Source of the DNA: Mesodorylaimus sp. YZB2_4
Taxonomy: Eukaryota; Nematoda; Enoplea; Dorylaimida; Dorylaimidae
Direction of reading: 5' to 3'
DNA length: 64,000 bases
Assembly (NCBI GenBank): GCA_030248295.1
Contig: JASANH010000044.1
Span: forward strand, 1-64,000
This document shows, piece after piece, positions 11,106-19,903 of this stretch (positions within the stretch are counted from its first letter, which is position 1; each line of letters opens with the position of its first letter). The notes beneath the pieces were generated by a model. It searched no databases. It saw only the letters and a program-made list of their open reading frames with translations, and was not told the DNA's origin. The position numbers and the translations under genes are program-made.

Positions 11106-12660
11106 TTTGCTGAGGTGGCTCTAACATGTACTTTTTTGGAGCATAAGGGGGTGTCGCGGTTCTCAATATTGCCCCTGATTCCGTCGCTTTTGGTTGTCGT
11201 CTATGACTAGCCCGCGTCTACTGGAAGTGGAACTGTCATTTTCTCTGTTAGCATTAGAGTGCTCATGTATTATTTCTCAACATTATTTTGACGCTGAAGG
11301 TTTTTTATTTTCACATTGCATTGCACAAGTATGTTGGGTGCATAATGCGTCATAGTTAACTGGACTGTACATGTAACGCTATCATACATACTGTACGTTC
11401 TATTAAACATTTCATATTTCGATTTTAGATTTTCTTCTTCACAATATATTTTAGAGAGATTCGAAGACACTTCGCCGTAATTTCATAATGCAATACGCAC
11501 ATAATGCACATTACGCTCATAATGCCTTAGGGCGAAGTCTTACGCGAAGCCCATGGGAGTCAAGCCGTTAATTGACACGATGCAGAAAAACTAAGCATTG
11601 AGCGGAGTGATAAATTGATGGGCTGGCGCGTAAGTCTCTTCTTAGGTGACCATGGGGTTGCCACTTGTCAATAATGTCGAGGTAAGCCGCACTTAACAAA
11701 TAGAAAAGTTTGAGACAGTACACAGCATGTCACATAAGACCCCTTACCTGATGTACAAGTGACACCTGGCTTTGGAGATCGGCAAGCGATGCACTTGAAA
11801 TGGTCAGAAGTATTCACAAAAAAGCATGCAGCACAGCTCCAGTCTAAAAAGCAATATTCTGAAGAAATGCAGATACCTCGATCATCAAAAGCATCAATTA
11901 CATATAAGATACTACTTCGCCGGGGGACCGTGAGTCCTGAAGTACAGAATGCACTGCATTTTGTTTTGTCGACCCATAGGGCAGTCAGCTGCTAACAAAA
12001 GCTGCCCGAAGGAGGGGCGTGAGAACCGGCAGGCCCGGGCTCTAAGTATGATTAATCCCAACCAGGAAAGACAAACAGCAATAAAGCTGATTTGCTGTTG
12101 TTTCCTGAGCGACGAATCGTCAGCATCCCTGAATTTGGGAAGGAAAAGGTTCAAAAAGTCATCAAACAACAAGATAAGACGCCATCGAACATAGTCCATT
12201 GTTAGGCATACCTCGTTATTAGCGGCGTCTCTGAGCACAGACTACTTGGTACCTCGTCTTGCACAACACGCTTCGACGAAAAAGGATCATTTACAGATAC
12301 CAACGCCGAGGGCAAGACTTGAGCCGTATGGCTCCGTACACGAGGCCGTTTTGAATCCTGCGAGACATTGGATAAATTACAGTCGAAAAACCCTGCTTTT
12401 CCTTCCCAGAAATTTTACCAAGGGCAAGGCTATCCGTTCCAAATCTGATAAAATCCTTTTGGTTTCAGAATTCCGACAGGCATAATTCCTTTCTATCGCA
12501 CTAATCGAAGTGGTAAAAGAAATAACTGACTTGGTACTGACCGTCGCCGAGAATATTCCTGGGAAAACTCTTTTTCGAACGCTAAATAAATTGGCTGGCG
12601 CGTCTAAATTGCGTTTATCCTGAAAAATCTTCATAATCCTGTTACAACCGAGCCTAATCG
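11106..12660. other. Stretch without an assignable gene
   Basis: AT-rich, with short imperfect repeats of CATAATGC-type motifs at 11485-11530. Open frames at 11759-11995 (plus) and 11912-12238 (minus) overlap and resemble nothing known. Confidence 0.45.
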
Positions 12661-12667
12661 CAGGAAA

Positions 12668-12720
12668 CCCCGCCCCCTAATTTAGGTGAGGCCCCGCCCC
12701 CTAATTCTGATTGGTCGGCA
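12668..12720. promoter_or_regulatory. GC-box pair plus CCAAT box
   Basis: CCCCGCCCCCTAATT occurs twice about 25 bp apart, followed by GATTGG (a CCAAT box on the minus strand). GC boxes next to a CCAAT box are the usual core of an animal housekeeping promoter. A TATAAAGG sequence lies further on at about 12979. No ORF downstream is convincing, so the target is unknown; it may instead drive a transposable element. Confidence 0.35.
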
Positions 12721-13792
12721 GCGCGGCAGCCAGCTGGACGAAGCACCAGCAACTGCAAGAAATTTAGCTGGCTTGCAGTCCCCATACAGTGAGCAGTCAC
12801 AGCTAAGTATCTAAGTTGACGAGACTTATTATTAACTTTAAAGAACTAGCGGGCTTGTGTCAGTAGACGCGTGACTGTCACCTGGCAAGTCTTCAAAAGG
12901 CCTTCTAGGAAAGCGAAGTAATAACTTGCTGGCCACCACCCCATCACACGCTACCCATCGAAAAAAAACTGTCAGGCGCGTATAAAGGCAGCAATTCAAA
13001 AAAAATCGTGTCTTAAACAACCAAAACACTGGCTTTACGTGCTTTTACTGAGAGTTAAAAGCCCAAGTGTTTCATTACACGATTTCAAAATGATTATAAA
13101 CATTGTAACAATGCAGTCATATAAGTCACTGCTCTAAACGCTTCGCGCTGGGCGAACGAGTGAACTGGCGAACGCCCAGACACAATTGATGTCAATTACA
13201 AATAGGAAAAGGAATAGAATTGTGTAGAAGACTGCAATCAAAGCTCACACTGCGAAACGCTACGCAGAGAATAGACGCGGCGAGGCCATGGTTGGTTCAC
13301 AGACGCAATGTGACTGGGGTTATGGTCGTTTGATCTCACCGCACAATCGGCTTGCATTGCAACAAGGTTGGGAGAAGTTGAAGGAACATGAACAAATGAT
13401 ACAGTAGATAGAATGGAGCTGGAGCGCACTACTGTACGTACGCTGCATACTTTGTTGACTTTATTGAAAGCTAACACTAATGAATAATCTGTGTAATGCG
13501 GGTGCTATAAGGACGTTTGAGCAAAGAACCACAGTAAGTGAGCCAATAGAGCTAAGATAACGGAGACAAAGGCTGCATCGTGCGTACTATGCATTAGGAC
13601 ATAACAAAAAGAGAGCAAAAGAAGAAAGGACTACACATGACGCGATGAGTGCCAAAATACTTGCCGCCAAATTGAGTCCCTTGACTCAATTACGAGTGTT
13701 TACATCAATCTGTGACATGGAGTGCAAATAGCAGCTATAGACGCGCAATACTGTACGTACAACATCCACTGGATCCGAGCTCATTCCACCGT
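12721..13792. other. Stretch without an assignable gene
   Basis: No coding frame I can support. A short GCG-rich dyad lies around 13140-13180. GTACGTAC-type palindromes occur near 13430 and 13755. Confidence 0.45.
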
Positions 13793-14104
13793 CACTCTCC
13801 TCCCCGGACTCCACCCACGCCTGATCGCGCTTCCTGCATCTCGTAAAACTATAGCGTCCGGGCCATTGATTCCATAACATGGCCCACTCTGCGAACTCTT
13901 CAAGTTGGACTCTCATGATAATATCGATTTCTCACATCGCCAAAAAATTTTTCGCTGAATTAAGAAAAGAATGATTTTGATTCTGCAAACTATGCAGCAC
14001 AGTATGTGTAAAACCCCTAATCTTGGCCTATGCCACATGCCCACATGCTGTGCATATACTATAGCCGATTTTTTTTATCGTGAACTGCTTCTGTCTGCTT
14101 CACA
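13793..14104 (-). repeat. 3' LTR of Gypsy 1, truncated
   Basis: Matches 19339-19649 closely (roughly 95% by eye, with a few substitutions and a 1-nt length change in a T run). Its inner end (minus strand) starts TGTGAAG, forming with TCACA at the other LTR end the usual short inverted termini. Similarity stops at 13793, so about 190 bp of the LTR are missing here. Another 11 bp (14105-14115) also match just outside the 5' LTR, which is unexplained. Confidence 0.8.
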
Positions 14105-14665
14105 CGCGCCTGTCGGACACTCATTTGGAAATTCAGACTCACCCACTATGCGCGCAGGCCAATATGGGTGATACTTCATCTTGGCCCATACGACATCACC
14201 AACTTTCAAAACAGTGCGCTTGGGGACTTCGACAGAACAATCGAGCGTGTACCGTTCCAACTGCTCAACATGAACACGTTTAGCTTCCGACATTTTGCCC
14301 TCGACCGGCCGAATGATGAGATTCTGAGCCGACACCACTTCAACAACACGATATGGACCTAACCAAGCCCCTAGCAACTTTGGCGATAGCCCCGAAGGTA
14401 CATGCATTCTGCGATACATGACCATCTCACCTTCACGGAACTGTGATGGTGTCACCGTTTGATCAACGCGATCCTTGCGCTGCTGCTGAACACGCACGAT
14501 GTTCTCAATAGCTAACCGACCCGCTCGTTCCAACTCACGAACGACATGCTCACGGTAATCTGCTGCGGAAACGAACTTATTAGCGCTTTCCGATATACTA
14601 GCGTCAATAACCAGCCGTGCATCGAAACCATGCATCAAAAAAAGGCGTGTCTCCAGTGGACTCAT
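14075..14665 (-). CDS. pol: Integrase C-terminal region with a partial PWWP domain (Gypsy 1)
   Basis: The first 140 or so residues are a Gypsy integrase tail: a helical region rich in Arg and Glu, then F-R-E-G-E-M-V-M-Y-R, L-G-P-Y-R-V-V-E-V, and a V-H-V-E-Q-L-E end typical of the SH3-like integrase C-terminal domain. After a short linker comes VGDVVWAKMKYHPYWPARIV, which matches the start of a PWWP domain: G-D-x-V-W-A-K-M, then P-Y-W-P at the signature position. The rest of the domain is absent, because the frame enters the LTR about ten residues later. PWWP domains bind methylated histone H3 lysine 36 and DNA. By analogy with chromodomain-tailed Gypsy elements, it may steer integration. That role is inference. 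Confidence 0.65.
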   Translation of the reverse strand: MSPLETRLFLMHGFDARLVIDASISESANKFVSAADYREHVVRELERAGRLAIENIVRVQQQRKDRVDQTVTPSQFREGEMVMYRRMHVPSGLSPKLLGAWLGPYRVVEVVSAQNLIIRPVEGKMSEAKRVHVEQLERYTLDCSVEVPKRTVLKVGDVVWAKMKYHPYWPARIVGESEFPNECPTGACEADRSSSR

Positions 14666-15454
14666 GCACTAAAGTATTGTACGCAAACCGTGCGAATGGA
14701 ACAAACTCATGCCAGTCGTCTTGCGTCCGCTGATCAGCATACATGCGGAGCATACCGCGAAATACGCGGTTTACCCTTTCCACCTGACAATCCGTTTGTG
14801 GTCGATAGGCCACGGTCAATGCACCTTTAATAGTCAAAGCCTCGCAAATACTTTTCACTAGCTCTGACGTGAAGTTAGAACCTCGATCTGACAACAAGCG
14901 CCTCGGCGCGCCCCACCGACACACGACTTTTTCAGCACCCTAACCAGCACTCTAGCCACTGTATCCGCAGTGATGTCCGGTCCTGCAAAAGCCTCAATAT
15001 ATTTGGTCAAATAGTCTCCCAAGATCAAAATGTATTTCTCTCCACTCTTAGACGTCGGGAAAGGACCCATCGCATCTATAGCCACTACTTCAAACGGATT
15101 CTCCGCATACATGGGCTTCAATGGAGATTGTCCACACGGACCATACGACTTATTTCTCGCGCAAGGCAAGCAGCTCTTGCACCAACAATGAACATCCCGA
15201 TACATGCCGGGCCAATAAAAACTTTTTCTTAACTTGACCAAAGTTTTCAAAAATCCTAAATGACCGGCCAACGCGTCCCCATGCGTTACATCAAAAACCA
15301 CTCGTCGCAATGAAGTTGGTACAACCAACTGGACCCACTCATTCCGCCTATTTAACCGACCACAAGGCAAGTGCAGCAGAAGTCCGCTGTCCGACAACAC
15401 GAAATCCTGGGCTAGCATCTTCAACCGCCGTACATCCCGCCGATCACTAGGCAA
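14604..15454 (-). pseudogene. pol: Integrase of Gypsy 1 (zinc-binding and catalytic core), frameshifted
   Basis: From about 15330 to 15160 the frame carries the H-x-x-x-H / C-x-x-C zinc-binding region of retroviral integrases (H-G-D-A-L-A-G-H-L-G then C-L-P-C). The catalytic core follows: D in V-A-I-D-A-M-G-P-F, D in L-L-S-D-R-G-S-N-F, and E in C-Q-V-E-R-V-N-R. A frameshift near 14935 lies between the first and second acidic residues, and another near 14640 separates the core from the tail. All three acidic residues are therefore visible, but not in one frame. It follows RNase H and precedes the PWWP-tailed frame. Confidence 0.85.
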
Positions 15455-15535
15455 GGATCCTTTCTCCAGGAAAGCGACTAAAGGCTTACAAAACGAATCA
15501 GAACGCTGAGCAGCTTTTAAGACGTCCTGAGAGAA

Positions 15536-16024
15536 TTAAACTGGTTCTACTGCTGGAACCTTAGCCGCACAGACCATGCAAACTGGGCTACGTGAAATTG
15601 CATCAGCCACGACATTCGATTTTCCTAGGACATGCTCGATATCAAACGTGTATTCCGACAACTGATAAACCCAACGAGCTACACGCCCATGAGGCTCCTT
15701 ATGAGCCAAGGGCCATTTCAAAGGCTGATGATCCGTCCGCAACAGAAACTTCTTGCCATACAAATAAGGACGAAAATGCTTTATGAAAACAATCACAGCC
15801 AAGCATTCCTTTTCCAGCGCGGAATAATTCTTTTCGGCCTTCGCCAACATCCTAGACGCGTAAGCAACAACCCACCGATCAGATCCATGCTGCTGATACA
15901 GTACTGCGCCAATGCCATTATTAGATGCATCGATCTGCAGCACAAAGGCCTTCCAAAAGTAAGGAAAACGAAGAATAGGCATAGAGATCAAAGCCTCTTT
16001 CAATGCAAAAAAACGATTCCTCAC
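15536..16024 (-). CDS. pol: RNase H domain of Gypsy 1 Pol
   Basis: Contains the Gypsy RNase H signature. The segment V-L-Q-I-D-A-S-N-N-G-I-G-A-V-L-Y gives the first acidic residue. Y-S-A-L-E-K-E-C-L-A-V gives the second, and R-T-D-H-Q-P-L-K the third. A final D-A-I-S-R-S ends the domain, which degrades the RNA of the RNA-DNA hybrid during reverse transcription. The frame ends in a TAA at 15536-15538, but the same frame continues beyond into the integrase region. A frameshift near 16020 parts it from RT. Confidence 0.88.
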   Translation of the reverse strand: MRNRFFALKEALISMPILRFPYFWKAFVLQIDASNNGIGAVLYQQHGSDRWVVAYASRMLAKAEKNYSALEKECLAVIVFIKHFRPYLYGKKFLLRTDHQPLKWPLAHKEPHGRVARWVYQLSEYTFDIEHVLGKSNVVADAISRSPVCMVCAAKVPAVEPV

Positions 16025-17489
16025 AGTTACTATCCCAGACGAACTTCTGGTCCTTACACGTCAACTGATACAAAGGGGCAGCCAGCAGAGCGAACTGTGG
16101 TATGAAATCGCGGTGAAAATTACACATGCCCAGGAATCTCCAGACATCCTTCACATTCTTGGGAATACCAAAGCGCTTCACAGCATCCACTTTGTGAGCG
16201 TCCATGTGTATGCCCTCTGCCGAAATTACGAGCCCCAAAAATGGAACCCGTGCCCTACCAAAATGGCACTTTGAAGGCTTCACTTTCAGACCTGCCTTCA
16301 CCAGTCTATCCAATACGTTGGAAATATGACTCAAGTGCTCTTCGAACGACTTGCTGGAGATCAAGATGTCATCGATGTACACCAAACATTGGGAGCTAGT
16401 ATGCGGGCAAAAACGCGCAATGTGGTTACCACCACAATTATTACACGTGATTGTCTGCACTCTCTCTGGTCGTCTACCACGATCAACAAACGTGACCGAG
16501 TCGTTAGCCTGCTGTCGAATAACAGTTTCGCCACACAACGTTGAAGAGGACTCCGCTCTCTCAGCTATGGTACGTGCGATCGCCAAACAGTTCGGATTGT
16601 CTCGACGAACCTCCTTCTGAATCGGACCTCTCAACCCCGCAACGTACCTTCCTACCATCTGCCAATCGTCATCCTTGACGCTCCGTATGGCCACCGTGAA
16701 GGAAGCAAACCTTGCTAACCTTAGAAACTCGTTCGTATAGGCCGCTACTGTCTTAGCACCTTGCTTAAACGCAGCCAGCTAAGCCCAAAAAATTGGTTGC
16801 TTCTCGCCCAAAAGCTTTTCCAGCCAGGTAGCCGTCGCCCTGTCCCACGTGGTCTTGTCAGCCACGGTCAGCTCATTCCACTTAGCCAAAGCCTCACCAT
16901 TCAGGTAAACTTTGATACCTTCCAAGGCCTCATCCGGCGTCCATCTTGCCAAGGTAAAATACGTACGGAAAGTTTCGAGCCACTCAAACGGGTTTACTTT
17001 CTCAACATCACCAGAAAAAGCAGAAATCTTCAACCCAGGCAACGACAAAGACGATGAGTGGACCGCACAGGTCGCTGCGCTGACTACCATACCAGTAGGT
17101 CTACTAGTCCCATCACCCCCTTGGGGTAAACTGCGAAGAGTGCTATTCAAGGCTCTCATTTGTTCTACCAACAGCTCATGCTGCTCTCTTTGCCTCTCTC
17201 TTTCGTCATCCTGCCTCCTTATTTGACCATCGATCAAGCGCATCATGAGTGCCTGATTATCCGCCATCGACTTCAATGCACCTTCGAAAGAACCAGCATC
17301 GCATTCTGAAAGTACCGTTCCTGACCCTGTACCGCCTTCGAGCTCGCCATCATCGGTCCCATCAACGAAAGGACCAAAATCAATAACAGCCGTGTCTAAA
17401 GGCTGTTTAGTTTCCGATTTTCCTATCTCCGACGCAAGGAATCTGCCTATCTCTTGTACTATGTCCTTTTTCCTGGCCGTGGAAAACAA
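15921..17489 (-). pseudogene. gag-pol: Gag of Gypsy 1 joined in frame to the C-terminal half of reverse transcriptase
   Basis: Gag starts at 17489 and runs 236 codons through an acidic region, a heptad-like R-R-Q-D-D-E-R-E-R-Q stretch and the capsid-like block (F-S-G-D-V then P-F-E-W-L). A TAG at 16779-16781 interrupts it. The same frame continues with R-x-x-x-D-W-x-x-V-G-R-Y-V-x-G-L, then a CCHC zinc knuckle (C-N-N-C-G-G-N-H-I-A-R-F-C) near 16410. Six residues on, the frame enters RT at the catalytic Y-I-D-D box, followed by H-L, L-K-V-K-P-S-K-C, F-L-G-L-V-I and the F-L-G-M-C-N-F-H-R thumb motif. Protease and the fingers/palm part of RT are missing, so an internal deletion of roughly 1 kb kept the frame. 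RT activity is not possible. Confidence 0.85.
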
Positions 17490-17854
17490 AGCAATATTCT
17501 TATCCCCACAATAGGCCCTTTAAAACACTATTCGTCAACCACTTTGGTGGCTTATCTCGTACTTCTGCATACACAATGGCATACTTTCCTATGGTCGTCA
17601 TCGCCAAAAGAACAGCAACTATGGTTCTCGACTAACTCGTGAAAGAATTACTGCACTGGCACACTTCCTAACAAAACTCGCCAACCTCGGACACTGGTGC
17701 AACTCCGCAGATCACAAACGTGATCGCCACGAATCCGCAGATCACACAGACGTGATCACAACAAATCCGTAGGCCTCAACCAGCCGCAAAAACAGCACCG
17801 ACCGTTGGCTATCTTACCTTCCCAAAAGCCGACACGTCACCAAAACCACCTTGT

Positions 17855-17872
17855 CTCCTGCCAAGCCCGCCA
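17855..17872 (-). other. Probable primer-binding site of Gypsy 1
   Basis: On the minus strand, TGGCGGGCTTGGCAGGAG starts 5 nt after the 5' LTR end (CGCGTCACA). A TGG start at this place is what pairing with a tRNA 3' CCA requires. The tRNA species is not identified. Confidence 0.5.
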
Positions 17873-17877
17873 GAAAA

Positions 17878-19649
17878 TGTGACGCGGCTCAGGTGTTCTA
17901 ATAAGACAGGCGATAACCAAGCGACCACTCCAGACCAATAATTCTACTTAACTTCACTCCGACGCAGCGCTTCTCTGTGCGACAGAGTATCCACGCAGGC
18001 TGATGTGCGTACGATACTCTGTTAACTTTCGCCACCCTCGTTGGACAGGATCCTGTCCTGTGTGCTGTAGGATAGGCCGAGGGTGTGCTCCAGGGTGCTC
18101 TCCCGAGGGTTATGCTCTCCACGGCGGAGCAGACCCTGGCGAGGGTCATGCTCTGCATGGAAAGAGCAGACCCTGGAGCGAACCTTGGCGAGAACCTTTG
18201 TTTTATTGGAATTTTTTGCGTGAAATGTAGCTAGAAGTACCTGAAATGAATTATTGCTATTATAAATTCGAATTTTACTTCATTTTTGGTTTTTATTTTT
18301 AGGGAAAGGTTCCGTTTGGGGGGGAACAAATCATGAAAAATTTCGCCTGTATGTAATCGCATTAAACTTCGGAACATTTTTTATTCTCGAAGCGAAGAAA
18401 GACAGGTATAGTTTATGAATTTACAAAAGCAAGGTTTTTTCGTCATTCTGAGAACTGTTTGCATCCTTTAAGGATTTAGGGGAATTTTTCAGTAGGCCTA
18501 TCGAAGAAAAGAAAATAATGTAGGAAGGAAGTGAGAATCAGTGAAGATTAACTGCCCGTTTATGTAAAATTCGAGGACTCACGTAGTCACTTTCTTGCTC
18601 TGGGGAAACAAATGATGTGCATAGTAGTTTCAATTTTACTGATACAGTCGCTAACTTTTCTAGGTTGTTTTCGTTATGTTCTTTTATAGATCGGTGCTTT
18701 ACAATACGACGAATTACGGAAAGGCGTAATTAGGCCTACAGTAAGCTTGTCGATTGGAATATTGTAAGACAAAGGTGGTTTTTTTTCAATATCAAAAAAT
18801 GTTCTCGAGACCAAGAGATGACAATGTTTGTTTTAGAACCCGCTTCTGTTGATCACATTGATGAATCGAACTAGTTTTTCTTTGTTTTATCTGTGTTCGC
18901 ATTTTGTATTTTTGTCTCCATGATAAATATGATGAGAACGATGTGCCTGTTGGTCTGAATTTTAATTTGCGCATTTTTCGTTTTGTGATTTTTGCTTACT
19001 TGAGTCCCACGAATGGAAAAAGAAGGCAAAAAACGGTACAACACGAGCGAAAATCTGAAACTACAGCGGTAACAGTAGCCACTCGGCCGCGCACAGTTCG
19101 CGCATTCATATACATGTCTGCTAGGACGCGCGAGAGCGACCCTGGAGCAGACCCTCAAGGCCGCTCTCAGGGTGGCGAAAGTTAACAGAGTATCCTACGC
19201 ACATCAGCCCGCGTGGATACTCTGTCGCACAGAGAACGCAGCGCGTCCGTCCAACTCCAATTACACGAGCACATTACTGTAATGGCACACAGGGGCAAGT
19301 AGCATAACAAGGCGGGAACTCAAACGTACCCTTATCACAACTCTCCTCCTCGGACTCCACCCACGCCTGATCGCGCTTCCTGCATCTCGTAAAACTATTG
19401 CGTCCGGGCCATTGATTTTATAACATGGCCCACTCTACGAACTCTTCAAGTTGGAGTCTCATGATAATATCGATTTCTCACATCGCCAAAAAATTTTTCG
19501 CTGAATTAAGAAAAGAATGATTTTGATTCTGCAAACGATGCAGCAGAGTATGTGTAAAACCCCTAATCTTGGCCTATGCCACATGCCCACATGCTGTGCA
19601 TATACTATAGCCGATTTTTTTATCGTGAACTGCTTCTGTCTTCTTCACA
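17878..19649 (-). repeat. 5' LTR of Gypsy 1, split by an inserted element
   Basis: Termini are TGTGA and TCACA in inverted arrangement. Without the insertion (17971-19235) and one copy of its target duplication it would be about 498 bp. The part from 19339 to 19649 matches the 3' LTR at 13793-14104. Confidence 0.75.
17971..19235. mobile_element. Non-autonomous inverted-repeat element with 9-bp target duplication, MULE-like
   Basis: The two ends are inverted copies about 75 bp long, starting TCTCTGTGCGACAGAG. The element is flanked on both sides by ACGCAGCGC (17962-17970 and 19236-19244), a perfect 9-bp duplication. Subterminal regions carry GAGCAGACCCTGG motifs in several copies. No transposase frame is seen in the 1.27 kb, so it must be mobilised in trans. 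Long inverted ends plus 9-bp duplications are typical of Mutator-like elements; P-like families are an alternative. Confidence 0.8.
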
Positions 19650-19903
19650 CGCGCCTGTCGTACGAAAGGGTGTAGGGGGGGGAGGGGAGGGAGCTTTCCC
19701 GTGTGTGAAAAAAAATTTTTTCAGCATTGATATGCAGATGCAGCCCCTCATACAGGAGATCCCGAGCTCTTTGGTGTTCCAAATTTTTCTGCAGCTCTGT
19801 GATGCGTTGCTGAACCTGGTTATGTTCCTGCTGCATGGCATGGTAGAAATTACGGAGTGTCATATGCATCTCTGGAACTGAATTGCGGCTAACTGTTGAG
19901 TGA
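19650..19903 (-). CDS. Coiled-coil-like open frame next to the Gypsy 1 LTR
   Basis: The frame reads through an ATG at 19869 and carries Q-Q-E-H-N-Q-V-Q-Q-R-I-T-E-L-Q-K-N-L-E-H, with a heptad pattern of hydrophobic residues. It then becomes low in complexity (Pro/Ser from the G-rich tract at 19672-19700) as it meets the LTR. It may be an exon or gag piece disrupted by the Gypsy insertion. No family is recognised. Confidence 0.3.

Larger units (their letters stand above)
13793..19649 (-). mobile_element. Gypsy-type LTR retrotransposon 1, damaged
   Basis: Read on the minus strand, the order is 5' LTR (17878-19649, interrupted), primer-binding site, gag, a truncated reverse transcriptase joined to gag, RNase H, integrase, PWWP-like tail, and a partial 3' LTR (13793-14104). 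The order RT, RNase H, integrase is that of Ty3/Gypsy elements. The LTRs share about 310 bp. The outer part of the 3' LTR is missing. Protease and the first half of RT are deleted. With several frameshifts and stops the copy cannot be autonomous. Confidence 0.85.
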
